Shown here in pieces: positions 1-6,835 of a stretch of DNA of 50,708 bases. The stretch is taken from positions 1 to 50,708 of the IMG/VR virus record IMGVR_UViG_3300036766_000591; one strand, written 5' to 3'. Below the pieces are notes generated by a model, which saw only the letters and a program-made list of their open reading frames with translations, was not told the DNA's origin and ran no database searches. Numbering within the stretch: position 1 is the stretch's first letter; each line of letters starts with the position of its first letter. A program made the translations under genes and the position numbers. The stretch is from a virus.

Positions 1-127
1 ATGTCACGCACGTCAACCGGCCGAAGATTGGCGAAGCGTGGATCGGGAACACGCCCAAGTTCCAGCAACGCCAACGCGAGCCGCATCTTCAACTCAGCCA
101 GCGTCTCCGCGCTGACGGCGGGCCGGG
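1..127. repeat. Direct repeat copy 1 (127 bp, exact)
   Basis: Bases 1-127 match 43807-43933 without a visible difference. The match runs to the window edge, so its true left end is unknown; on the right it stops at base 128. It codes for the C-terminal part of the truncated protein here and for the homologous part of the protein at 43701-44567. Confidence 0.95.
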
Positions 128-557
128 ACGCCGCGAGGCGCAGGGCGACGATGCGCTCGACGACGGTCACAACGTCCTCAATGGAGGTCGCTAACTCCGG
201 CGCCTGCCAGCCATAGAGCACGGTCAGTAACCTGTCCTGCTCCTCGTCGGTCAGCGTGACCGAGGGCGCGGAGGGGAGTTCGCCGTCCAGGCGAAGCAGA
301 TAACGACCCTCGCGCCAGGAGGTAGGGCCTCGGATTTCCGCCTCCGGCCCTGTGCGTTTTAAGGTCGCGTCCGACCCCTCCTCACGCGCCCCGCTCTCAC
401 CGGGACCGACCCCAGGCTCCGGCACGACCCGCTGGCAGCGAGCGTCGGCGAGTGTACCGTCGTCGTTGTGCGTGTACGGCCACACCGAGGAACCCTTGCC
501 GACGATTTCCTTCGGCTCCCTGCATCGGCTGCACCGAGGCCCCGAAGCGTCGGTCAT
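3..557 (-). CDS. Small zinc-knuckle fusion protein, 3' end cut off by the window
   Basis: The frame is open from an ATG at 557 to the window edge (185 codons). The start overlaps the upstream stop as ATGA. Residues about 8-12 form a CSRCR knuckle followed by a segment ending DARCQRVVPEPGVG, which is the same as the separate 49-residue protein at 44564-44713. The rest resembles the middle and C-terminal half of the protein at 43701-44567, but 40 residues between two RPAV repeats are absent. The gene is therefore a recombined paralogue that fuses two neighbours seen elsewhere in the window. If the window is circular the frame would end three codons later (I-G-A-stop) at 50699. Function unknown. 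Confidence 0.75.
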   Translation of the reverse strand, partial: MTDASGPRCSRCREPKEIVGKGSSVWPYTHNDDGTLADARCQRVVPEPGVGPGESGAREEGSDATLKRTGPEAEIRGPTSWREGRYLLRLDGELPSAPSVTLTDEEQDRLLTVLYGWQAPELATSIEDVVTVVERIVALRLAASRPAVSAETLAELKMRLALALLELGRVPDPRFANLRPVDVRD

Positions 558-742
558 GGCGTGCATGGATCGGTGCCGTCGTCATGATGCATCCAGCCAG
601 CCGGTTGCAGTGTGCCGTGCTCGTCTCCTACGAAACGCACCAAGACCACGCGCCCACACGCACGACAGGTCGGTGGCGCATCGTCTGTCACGGTGTCCGG
701 TCGGGCTTGAACTAGTATTAGCCGTTCACTATTTCCGCTCAT
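554..742 (-). CDS. Small zinc-knuckle protein
   Basis: 62 residues with one CRACG knuckle in the middle and a Trp/His-rich tail. The ATG at 742 overlaps the upstream stop (ATGA), and its own stop overlaps the next ATG. A second cysteine pair is lacking, so metal binding would need a partner or the C-terminal Cys. No family recognised; it is typical of short early phage proteins. Confidence 0.65.
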   Translation of the reverse strand: MSGNSERLILVQARPDTVTDDAPPTCRACGRVVLVRFVGDEHGTLQPAGWMHHDDGTDPCTP

Positions 743-957
743 CCGGTCCCCTTGCGGCGTGCGACCGCCGCCTTCGCTGCGGCCTTGGCGTCCTTCAGGG
801 TGTGTGACCAGTTGCCCTCGCACACCTGGAGAACGAACCAAACCCAGCCGGGAGCCCAAGTGTCGCGCAGGATGAGCGCGGAGCGAAGCTCGAAGCCATC
901 CACGAGCGCGTACTGCCCCGGGGCGACCCGCACCCAGCGCACGCCGGGCGGGCTCAC
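739..957 (-). CDS. Hypothetical phage protein
   Basis: 72 residues, GTG start at 957 overlapping the previous stop by four bases (GTGA). The first part is beta-like with many Trp (GWVWFVLQV). The C-terminal tail is Lys/Ala-rich (KDAKAAAKAAVARRKG), as in small nucleic-acid-associated proteins. No recognised family. Confidence 0.65.
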   Translation of the reverse strand: MSPPGVRWVRVAPGQYALVDGFELRSALILRDTWAPGWVWFVLQVCEGNWSHTLKDAKAAAKAAVARRKGTG

Positions 958-1436
958 GGCTCCTCGCTTACGATGAAGCCGAAGGGCGGCGTCCCGTCCG
1001 CGATGCTCTGCCAGTGGACGCGCACGTCAGGATGCACCACGTTGCCGTCAGGATGCTCCGCGAGCTTCTTCGCGGCCTGCTCGCGCACCCATGTCCATGT
1101 CTCAGGGCTGATGCGCTGCGCGAAGCGGTCGTCGTATTGCGGATAGAGCAGATTGGCGAAGGACTGAATCCGCTTCGGTCCTTTCTCGCCGGGGCTACCC
1201 CAACCTTCGAGCAAGTCCCAACCGACGCACCCAGCCTGGAATCCCGTGATGCCGCCGCACGGCGCATGTTCGACTGCCCACGCCGCGCCGAGCGCCGCCG
1301 CAGCGATGGCGCGACAGATCGTGCCGTAGTCGTGCGGGTGCGCCACCAGCTTCTCCAAAAAGGCGGGCAGCGTCACCAGCGTTTGAGTCTTGGCTTCTGT
1401 GAACCATTCGTCACGCAACTTCAGTTCGTCGTTCAT
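954..1436 (-). CDS. Conserved hypothetical phage protein
   Basis: 160 residues. It has an Ala-rich helical stretch followed by GGITGFQAG and, near the end, an HPDVRVHWQSI segment and a PPFGFIVSEEP tail. This combination is familiar from uncharacterised proteins of early regions of many tailed phages, so conservation is likely although no role is known. ATGA overlap with the upstream gene and a GTGA overlap downstream place it inside a translationally coupled chain. Confidence 0.75.
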   Translation of the reverse strand: MNDELKLRDEWFTEAKTQTLVTLPAFLEKLVAHPHDYGTICRAIAAAALGAAWAVEHAPCGGITGFQAGCVGWDLLEGWGSPGEKGPKRIQSFANLLYPQYDDRFAQRISPETWTWVREQAAKKLAEHPDGNVVHPDVRVHWQSIADGTPPFGFIVSEEP

Positions 1437-1726
1437 CCTTCCCTCGCCTTCCGGTAGGCTCGCACCGCGTCGAGCAACGTGGGGCCGTAGAACGAACGCG
1501 GCGTCAGTTTGCCGTCGAGCGTGATTACCTCGACGCGCATATCGCCGTCGTCCTCGGTTCCCTTGTAGAGGCGGACGATTCCCGTCTCCATGAGGTCGAA
1601 GGCGTCGGCCTTCTCGACCACGTCAGCGAGCAGGGCGCGCAGGCGCAGGTCGCTCGGATTGTCCCAGCCGTCGTTAAACAGCGCGCGCACCTCGCGCACC
1701 AGCGTATCCAACGCGGCGTCAGTCAC
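1433..1726 (-). CDS. Hypothetical phage protein
   Basis: 97 residues, acidic, predicted mainly helical at the N-terminus with a beta-rich second half (MRVEVITLDGKLTPRSFYGP). The GTG start at 1726 lies eight bases inside the upstream gene. No recognised domain. Confidence 0.65.
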   Translation of the reverse strand: MTDAALDTLVREVRALFNDGWDNPSDLRLRALLADVVEKADAFDLMETGIVRLYKGTEDDGDMRVEVITLDGKLTPRSFYGPTLLDAVRAYRKAREG

Positions 1727-1868
1727 CCACCACCTCCACCGCCGGTACGCGCATGGCGCCCTCGGCCTGTGCGCGCCGCACCTCGCGATCGCGCTCCCGT
1801 TCGGCCCGCTCCCGGTCCTCGGTCGCGAACCGCGCCGCGCCCCAAGCGTCGCGCACGAGGTAGATCAC
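1719..1868 (-). CDS. Small charged hypothetical protein
   Basis: 49 residues from a GTG at 1868 that overlaps the previous stop as GTGA. A hydrophobic start (MIYLVRDAWGAARF) is followed by a run of alternating Arg/Glu residues (RERAERERDREVRRA) that would form a charged helix or short coiled coil. A longer upstream start at 2000 would overlap the neighbouring gene heavily and was not chosen. Confidence 0.55.
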   Translation of the reverse strand: MIYLVRDAWGAARFATEDRERAERERDREVRRAQAEGAMRVPAVEVVGD

Positions 1869-2233
1869 AGGCCGATCGCCGCCGCGAGTTCGTCTTCGAG
1901 GATGTGCTCGACCCGCATCTCCAGCAGCGTCCGGCCCGGCGCCTTCGCCGATCGCCGCATCAGCATGTAGGCGGTCGCCGCCAGCATAACGTCGTCCCAC
2001 CCCTCGCCGGCCGGAAGCAAGTCAGGATCAACTACAGGGCCGCCACCCGGATGTCCTCGAAGAGTACGCGACTCGAACCGCGCTCGCGCCTGCCTCCGAC
2101 ACTCCTTCGCGGCGTCGGCTACCCGTTCCTTCGGCGGCTCCTTCTCGACCTCCGGCCGGAACACCTCGGCCGGCGCCTTGTCGCCGAAGACGCGCCGGGG
2201 CGCGGCCTCCGGCCGGCCGAGCATGTCGGTCAT
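1865..2233 (-). CDS. Hypothetical protein downstream of RecT
   Basis: 122 residues. The ATG at 2233 overlaps the RecT stop (ATGA). The N-terminal half is Pro/Arg/Glu-rich and probably flexible; the C-terminal half is helical (ATAYMLMRRSAKAPGRTLLE). Position directly after RecT suggests a recombination accessory role, but no domain is recognised. Confidence 0.65.
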   Translation of the reverse strand: MTDMLGRPEAAPRRVFGDKAPAEVFRPEVEKEPPKERVADAAKECRRQARARFESRTLRGHPGGGPVVDPDLLPAGEGWDDVMLAATAYMLMRRSAKAPGRTLLEMRVEHILEDELAAAIGL

Positions 2234-2955
2234 TCCTGCGCCGCCTGACGGTCCAGCGCCGCGTCCTCTTCGCTCCGCTCGCCGGCCGGGGCCGCGGTGT
2301 CGTCGCACGTCTCGGCCGCGGCCACCACGTCCTCCAGCTCGTCGGGCGCGTCGAGCCGCCGCCGCTCCATCTCGGCCTCGGCTGCGGCGATGAACCGCGT
2401 CGAGATCTCGGTGAGTTCCTCATCGAGCGGGAAGGCGAGCCGCAGCGCGTCGTAGCGCGCGCGCTTGCGCGCCATCTCCGCGGGGTGCTTGGCGATCGGG
2501 GTGTACTTCGTGCGCTCGCCCGCGCGCGCGGCGTCTACCTCGGCGCGCGTCACCTTGCCCCAACCCCGGAAGGGGTGCGCGGCGCCCTTGCGCCACACGT
2601 CGGCGATCCACACGATGTCGTTGGCCTCGTAGCCGGCGCCGGTGCGATCGAGGCTACTGGCGGGCTTGGCGTGCATACCGTCGAAGAGCCCGTTAGCGTG
2701 CGCGGCGCGGATGCGGCCGAGGATGGTGATGTAAAACCGGCCCTGGTAGATCATCACCTCGCCCAGCTCGGGCCGGAGCCCGGTGTGCTGGCCGAAGGCG
2801 ATGAGCGCGCCGCGCTGCTGCTCGGCGGGGATCTTGTCGAGGTCGGTGCGCGAGGCGACCTCGAGGAACGCCTTGCGCTGGGGGACGGTGAGGGCGCCGC
2901 CTTCGGTCGCTTCGAGCTTGGCGACGGCGCTCCCCGGCTTCACGGTTGCGGTCAT
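2230..2955 (-). CDS. recT: RecT-family single-strand annealing protein
   Basis: 241 residues, close to the usual RecT core length. RecT proteins bind single-stranded DNA and anneal complementary strands in phage recombination. Visible family signs are the IAFGQHTGLRPELGEVMIYQ block with its Tyr/Gln, a following ITILGRIRAAH strand-helix, and the HPAEMARKRARYDALRLAFP block near residue 165, which is a RecT hallmark. The C-terminal 45 residues are acidic and probably flexible. A partner exonuclease is not obvious nearby. The protein at 49146-50432 may be a second annealing-type protein. Confidence 0.85.
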   Translation of the reverse strand: MTATVKPGSAVAKLEATEGGALTVPQRKAFLEVASRTDLDKIPAEQQRGALIAFGQHTGLRPELGEVMIYQGRFYITILGRIRAAHANGLFDGMHAKPASSLDRTGAGYEANDIVWIADVWRKGAAHPFRGWGKVTRAEVDAARAGERTKYTPIAKHPAEMARKRARYDALRLAFPLDEELTEISTRFIAAAEAEMERRRLDAPDELEDVVAAAETCDDTAAPAGERSEEDAALDRQAAQE

Positions 2956-2958
2956 GCG

Positions 2959-3288
2959 TTACACCTCTATGGTGCTGCGGGTGGCGATGAGGGCGATGCC
3001 GAGCTTGGCGCGCAGCCGCGCCGTCTCGGCCGCGGCGAGTTGCAGTTCCTTGGCGTGCTCCGTGCCGCCGATCGTGGCTTGCAGGCTCTGGTAATCCGGG
3101 TCCGTGCGCGCCGCGTCCTCGCTATCCTTTTGCGTCTTGCCGGTGGCGCGGAAGCGATCGTAGATCGCGACCCGGAGGGTGATGCGCTCGGCCTCGAGGT
3201 CCACCAACTTGCGGGCGTAGTCGGCGGCGCAGATGCGGCTCGCCTCCATCTCGCCGATGTACTGTTCGATGTCCTCTTCGGTTCTCAT
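2959..3288 (-). CDS. Hypothetical helical protein upstream of RecT
   Basis: 109 residues, almost entirely helical and highly charged, with a TGKTQKDSEDAARTDPDYQSL segment and a long Ala/Glu/Leu helix (EHAKELQLAAAETARLRAK) likely to form a coiled coil. It precedes RecT by three bases and is coupled to the gene before it by ATGA. A recombination accessory role is inference from position only. Confidence 0.7.
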   Translation of the reverse strand: MRTEEDIEQYIGEMEASRICAADYARKLVDLEAERITLRVAIYDRFRATGKTQKDSEDAARTDPDYQSLQATIGGTEHAKELQLAAAETARLRAKLGIALIATRSTIEV

Positions 3289-3548
3289 GGTTGGCTCTCC
3301 GGTGGCGCGGCCTCGGCGACCGAGACCGCGATGTGCAAGTCGATGCGCGTGATCTCGGCGCAGACAGCGGCCAGCTCCATCACCAGCCTCGCCTTCCGTT
3401 CTTTGGCTTCGATGAGCGCGTCAGGCAGGTTCTTCTCGATCGCTTTCAAGACCGAGCCGATGCCGTTGCCGCCCCGCTCTGAGGTCTCGCGGCGCTCCGC
3501 GTCCCGCACGGTTTTGGGTTCCACGGTGCCGAGGTCGGGCTTGTTCAC
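3285..3548 (-). CDS. Hypothetical helical protein
   Basis: 87 residues from a GTG at 3548 (GTGA overlap). A polar N-terminal segment is followed by long amphipathic helices (KERKARLVMELAAVCAEITR). The upstream in-frame extension overlaps two other genes and was rejected. No family recognised. Confidence 0.65.
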   Translation of the reverse strand: MNKPDLGTVEPKTVRDAERRETSERGGNGIGSVLKAIEKNLPDALIEAKERKARLVMELAAVCAEITRIDLHIAVSVAEAAPPESQP

Positions 3549-3646
3549 AGGCCGGCGCCGCGCGCGCGGTCCACCGGCGAGCCCAAGGGGCGCCCGAAGA
3601 GCAGCGCGGCGCCGAGCAGGAGGAGCGTCAAGCCGAGGAGCTTCAT
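3545..3646 (-). CDS. Single-pass membrane microprotein
   Basis: 33 residues. ATG at 3646 overlaps the preceding stop (ATGA) and the stop overlaps the next GTG. Residues 1-17 are hydrophobic (MKLLGLTLLLLGAALLFG), a membrane anchor or signal-like segment, followed by a short basic tail. The two-sided coupling is the main evidence that it is translated. Confidence 0.5.
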   Translation of the reverse strand: MKLLGLTLLLLGAALLFGRPLGSPVDRARGAGL

Positions 3647-3903
3647 TCGGTATCCCACGCGTTGGGGTCGCGCGCCTGCGCGGCGAGCCGGATGCGCTGG
3701 CGGGCGGCAAGGATCGCAAAGTTCTGCGCGAAATGCCGGCCGAACTGGCGGCCAGCCTCGACCAACTCTTGGTGGCGGCGCGCCTTCTCCCACCGCTCGC
3801 GGTGCGCGCGCCAGAAGCCGACGCCCACGGTCCACGCACACACCAGCACGGTCAGCGCGAGATTGACGAGCGCCCAGTCGAGGAGCATCCGGCCGATGGT
3901 CAC
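3643..3903 (-). CDS. Small membrane protein
   Basis: 86 residues, GTG start at 3903 overlapping the methyltransferase stop (GTGA). One membrane segment near residues 8-30 (DWALVNLALTVLVCAWTVGV) is followed by a long basic helix, so the C-terminus probably lies in the cytoplasm. No family recognised. Confidence 0.65.
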   Translation of the reverse strand: MTIGRMLLDWALVNLALTVLVCAWTVGVGFWRAHRERWEKARRHQELVEAGRQFGRHFAQNFAILAARQRIRLAAQARDPNAWDTE

Positions 3904-5582
3904 GCGGCCTCCAGTCCGAGCGGGATCTGAGCCTCGGCGTCACGGATGCGCCGCTCGGCGATGGCGACATAGGCCGCCTCGCGCTCGATACCCAAGAAGC
4001 GGCGGCCTTCCAGGACGCACGCGACGCCGGTCGTGCCGGAGCCCATGAAGGGGTCGAGGGCGAGGCCCTGCGGCGGGGTGACGAGCCTAACGAGCCAGCG
4101 CATGAGGTCAACCGGCTTCACGGTGGGATGGTGATTGCGACGCGGAATGTCTACCACTTCGCGGCCCGTCATCGGGTTGATTTTGTGGCCTTCGGCGCCT
4201 ATTAGGACCACCATAGCCTCGCCATCCAGCCCCGCCTCGCGTTCGGCGCGGGACGCCTTCGCGCAGTAGAAGAAGCGCGAGGCGCCGCCGGAGTCGCCAG
4301 AGAAGTGACCCGACCTCTCACCCATTCTCTCGCCCATGTCGGTAGCCCGGCCCTGCCGTATTCCTCCGGGCTGCTTTTCGCCGCTCACCAAGTTCCCGCT
4401 CTGCGCGTCGAGCATCGCCGCCGCGTCCCCGTCCAGCACGACGTTCGCGGGCCAGCGGCCACTAAGCGATGCAGATGCAGCTGTCTCGGCTCCAGTGGCA
4501 GACATCCGGTATCCATCATGAGAGTGCTTCGCAGGGTCGAATCGAGTCATTTCTGGCTTCCCCGCAATCCGGCACGCCTCGATGTTCAGCGCCCCCGTGC
4601 CGTGCGCCGCCACGTTCGCCGCCACCGTGCCGATGAGTGGCTTGCGCGCGAGGATGATCGGCAGCCAATCAGGCGAGAGGTTGCTTTCCTCCGGGCCGGT
4701 TGCCTCGTCGGCAAACCTCCCGATAGCAAGCTCGCCCGCAGTAGTGGAGGCGAGTCTTTCGCACTTGGCAACCACGCTTCTGGAAATACCGACCGCAAGC
4801 GACGCATCGGACGCGACGCCACTTGTCGCGCTCAAGTCCGCGGTGGTGAAGGCGTGCGTGATCCGCGATAGGCACGACCGCAAGATTCTCAGGTCGGTTG
4901 TCAGCGCGCTCGCCGTTGCGGTGGTGTACCTGCTCCTGGGGTCCAAGAGGGCGCCCAAGCATCCGTTCAGCGACGACGCGATGCTCAAGAGCCCAGACGT
5001 TAGGAGCAAGTCGGATGAAGGCGTACCCATCTTTGCGGATGAAACGACCGTGCATAGGGCCTCCCTTGTCGTGGGAGCCAATATAGCCAGTTCTTCCTGC
5101 TCTGACAAGGGTTTACGCGCTAGTATCACGGGCTCGTGTGCTGGCTTGAGCGCCGTGCCCCAACCCTTCCACTCGCCGTCGAGGTTCAGCGACTTCGGGA
5201 AGCCGGAGCCGTAGAGCCAGCACAGACAGTCGCGAATCTCCCAGCCCGCATCCTCGATAGCGCAGGTCAGGCGGTGGAAGGTGCGCGTCCCGCCGAAGGC
5301 CAAGAGGTGCGCGCCGGGCTTCGCCACGCGCAGCACCTCAGACCACGTCTCGATGCCAGGGATCTCGGAGTCCCATGACTGGCCCATGAAGCCGCCGCCG
5401 GTGCCGATGCGCGAGCGTCCAGCGGGTGACGCTTCATTGCGCGACGCTTCGCCGCTCCCGCCCTTCTTGTTGGCGGTTAAGGCATACGGTGGGTCACAGC
5501 AAACGGCGTCCACGCTGCCCGGTGCCAGCGTCCGCAGCACGTCCAAGCAATCGCCGTGGATCACCCTCGCACGGTCGCTCAC
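3900..5582 (-). CDS. DNA N4/N6-type methyltransferase carrying an in-frame HNH cassette
   Basis: 560 codons from a GTG at 5582 (GTGA overlap). The catalytic motif CCDPPYAL lies near residue 30 and the AdoMet-binding DPFMGSGTTG near the C-terminus. This is the beta-class order of amino-methyltransferases, which methylate adenine N6 or cytosine N4. The ordered core includes ALNIEACRI and a PTVKPVDLMRWL block. About 157 codons in the middle do not look like this family; they are Ser/Thr/Leu-rich low-complexity residues, and an HNH gene occupies another frame there. The family motif ILARKPL appears on both sides of that stretch, so the stretch is an insertion and the uninterrupted enzyme would be about 403 residues. 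Whether the read-through enzyme is active is not known. Confidence 0.85.
   Translation of the reverse strand: MSDRARVIHGDCLDVLRTLAPGSVDAVCCDPPYALTANKKGGSGEASRNEASPAGRSRIGTGGGFMGQSWDSEIPGIETWSEVLRVAKPGAHLLAFGGTRTFHRLTCAIEDAGWEIRDCLCWLYGSGFPKSLNLDGEWKGWGTALKPAHEPVILARKPLSEQEELAILAPTTREALCTVVSSAKMGTPSSDLLLTSGLLSIASSLNGCLGALLDPRSRYTTATASALTTDLRILRSCLSRITHAFTTADLSATSGVASDASLAVGISRSVVAKCERLASTTAGELAIGRFADEATGPEESNLSPDWLPIILARKPLIGTVAANVAAHGTGALNIEACRIAGKPEMTRFDPAKHSHDGYRMSATGAETAASASLSGRWPANVVLDGDAAAMLDAQSGNLVSGEKQPGGIRQGRATDMGERMGERSGHFSGDSGGASRFFYCAKASRAEREAGLDGEAMVVLIGAEGHKINPMTGREVVDIPRRNHHPTVKPVDLMRWLVRLVTPPQGLALDPFMGSGTTGVACVLEGRRFLGIEREAAYVAIAERRIRDAEAQIPLGLEAA
4669..5055 (-). CDS. HNH homing-type endonuclease nested in the methyltransferase
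   Basis: 128 residues. The HNH core is plain: LEHRVVAERMLGRPL, then VHHRNGERADNRPENL (the HH pair and the Asn of the HNH fold), then HARLHH. A C-terminal zinc module CVACG...YCGRACYREVC follows. Such enzymes nick or cut DNA at a specific site and spread their own gene. The ATG at 5055 follows AGGGAGG at optimal spacing, and a promoter lies 24 bases further up. It is read in a frame different from the host methyltransferase. The stop lies 14 bases before the downstream ILARKPL copy. Confidence 0.85.
   Translation of the reverse strand: MHGRFIRKDGYAFIRLAPNVWALEHRVVAERMLGRPLGPQEQVHHRNGERADNRPENLAVVPIADHARLHHRGLERDKWRRVRCVACGRYFQKRGCQVRKTRLHYCGRACYREVCRRGNRPGGKQPLA
5080..5108 (-). promoter_or_regulatory. 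Sigma70-type promoter of the nested HNH gene
   Basis: On the minus strand TTGTCA (5108-5103), a 17-base spacer and TATATT (5085-5080) stand upstream of the HNH ribosome binding site. The first half of the -35 box is the TTG Leu codon of the recoded ILARKPL copy, so the synonymous change also builds the promoter. Confidence 0.6.
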
Positions 5583-5794
5583 GCCACACGCCCTTCGGCC
5601 TTGGCCGCCAGCGCGAGGTACGAATCCGCCAACTCGCGGAGCTGCGCGCGCGCCGAGTCGAAGCTCACGCGGTTCGCCGCGTCCGCCTTCTTGAGCGCGC
5701 GCTCGGCGCGACTGAGCGCGAACGCCGTGACGCTCGGCGTCTCGATGATCGGCAGGCCGCAATGCGCGCAGGGGGGTGGAGGAATCGTCTTCAC
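5579..5794 (-). CDS. Small zinc-knuckle/coiled-coil protein
   Basis: 71 residues, GTG start at 5794 (GTGA overlap). A CAHCG knuckle near residue 9 is followed by a helical region rich in Ala, Arg and Glu. It lies directly upstream of the methyltransferase and is coupled to it. Function unknown. Confidence 0.6.
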   Translation of the reverse strand: MKTIPPPPCAHCGLPIIETPSVTAFALSRAERALKKADAANRVSFDSARAQLRELADSYLALAAKAEGRVA

Positions 5795-6177
5795 GCGGGC
5801 GGCCCGTCCGGGGCGGGAGCCGCGAGCAGGGCGCGGGCGTGAAACGCGGCGTCCTCGCACATCGGCGCGAGTTGCCGGTCGCGCTCGTACCCGAGGTCGC
5901 GCATACGCGCGGCGGCGAACGTCAGGGCTTTCTCCGATTCGCGCAGCGCCGCGCGCAGCCGGTCGGCCTCCGCGCGGGCAGCGGCAACAACCTCGGTCAT
6001 ACCTGCCGCGCCTTCTTCGGCGTTGCGAGCGCGCCGCACGGCCTCGTCGTAGAGGTTCCGGCAGGCGGCGCGAGCCGCTTCGAGCGGCATGAAATCAGCC
6101 AGCCGATAGCCCGCCTCGGTGGCGCACTTGGCCTCGGACACGACGGCGGCCAGCGCCTCGCGGAAGGGGTCAGACAT
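5791..6177 (-). CDS. Hypothetical helical protein
   Basis: 128 residues starting MSDPFREALAAVV at 6177. Long Ala/Arg/Glu helices (AAARAEADRLRAALRESEKA) predict a coiled coil. It overlaps the upstream gene by eight bases and the downstream one as GTGA. No domain recognised. Confidence 0.65.
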   Translation of the reverse strand: MSDPFREALAAVVSEAKCATEAGYRLADFMPLEAARAACRNLYDEAVRRARNAEEGAAGMTEVVAAARAEADRLRAALRESEKALTFAAARMRDLGYERDRQLAPMCEDAAFHARALLAAPAPDGPPA

Positions 6178-6418
6178 TCCGATATACCTCGGCGTTCGGG
6201 TGGCAGTACGGCGCGCGGTCGCTGTAGTGAGCGAAGTCGGTGGGCATGTAGCCGTTAGCGACCAGCCATGCGCGGCGCTGCTCGGGCGTAGCGAACGCCT
6301 TGAATATGCGGTCACGCTTCCCCGCTGGAACCGCGGGCGTCAGGAGCCAGAAGGGGCGTGCGATGGCCAGCGGCCAGTCGGATTGAATGAGCCGCGCAGG
6401 CTTCGGCTTACGCGGCAT
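6170..6418 (-). CDS. Hypothetical phage protein
   Basis: 82 residues, basic N-terminus (MPRKPKPARLIQSDWPL) with aromatic-rich middle and the segment ATPEQRRAWLVANGYMPTDF. It overlaps its upstream neighbour by eleven bases. No family recognised. Confidence 0.6.
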   Translation of the reverse strand: MPRKPKPARLIQSDWPLAIARPFWLLTPAVPAGKRDRIFKAFATPEQRRAWLVANGYMPTDFAHYSDRAPYCHPNAEVYRNV

Positions 6419-6692
6419 GGTCGGGCTCCGAGGTGAGGCTCGGTGTCGTGGGCGGCGCGGCCATCCATTCCCTCACGGCCTTCGCGTGGGCGCATTGGTC
6501 GTAGGAACCACAGGGCCCGCAGATCAGCAGCACCCGGTCGTCGCCCTCGTCGATGACGGGCCGCTTGCCGAACACGCGGGACGTGGTGCCGCTCGGGAGG
6601 TAGATGACGAGCCAGGCCGCGGTGGCGCCGATGCCCCGCTCGCGCGTGCTCAAGTCCACGGCGCGGACCGCGTAGGCCGCGAGGTTGGTCAC
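6408..6692 (-). CDS. Hypothetical protein with Cys/His cluster
   Basis: 94 residues from GTG at 6692 (GTGA overlap). A beta-rich first half (AAWLVIYLPSG) is followed by LLICGPCGSYDQCAHAKAVR, a cysteine/histidine cluster that could bind zinc and is reminiscent of, but not identical to, a SWIM motif. Function unknown. Confidence 0.6.
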   Translation of the reverse strand: MTNLAAYAVRAVDLSTRERGIGATAAWLVIYLPSGTTSRVFGKRPVIDEGDDRVLLICGPCGSYDQCAHAKAVREWMAAPPTTPSLTSEPDHAA

Positions 6693-6835
6693 GCGCGCCC
6701 CCGTTGCCGCTTGCGCGCCCGCCGCTGCGCCTTCTCGCGCCGCAGGGCCAGCCGCCAGTCCTTGATGGTCCGGTAGTTGTGACTCGCGAGCCGCGGGGTG
6801 AACCGCTCATGGCCCGGCACGGGGACGCGCTTCAC
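6689..6835 (-). CDS. Very basic small protein
   Basis: 48 residues from GTG at 6835, coupled by GTGA on both sides. Arg and Lys dominate the second half (LRREKAQRRARKRQRGRA), which suggests nucleic acid contact. It follows the HTH regulator gene immediately. Confidence 0.5.
   Translation of the reverse strand: MKRVPVPGHERFTPRLASHNYRTIKDWRLALRREKAQRRARKRQRGRA

Larger units (their letters stand above)
4655..5126 (-). mobile_element. HNH endonuclease cassette inserted in the methyltransferase gene
   Basis: Two 21-base segments, 5106-5126 and 4635-4655, both encode ILARKPL in the methyltransferase frame. Their spacing is 471 bases (157 codons), so the insertion keeps the frame. They agree at 14 of 21 bases and all seven differences are synonymous. 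The upstream copy uses codons unlike the rest of the gene (ATA, CTA, CGT, AAA, TTG). The cassette contains a promoter at 5080-5108, a strong ribosome binding site and the HNH gene. Exact edges are inferred. Confidence 0.7.

Noticed and set aside
4655-5126. Intein or group I intron explanation for the methyltransferase insert
   Set aside because: No intein splice residues (Cys/Ser start with a His-Asn end) are visible in the methyltransferase frame. A self-splicing intron would not be expected to duplicate exon codons at its ends. Intron RNA structure was not tested, so this is not absolute.
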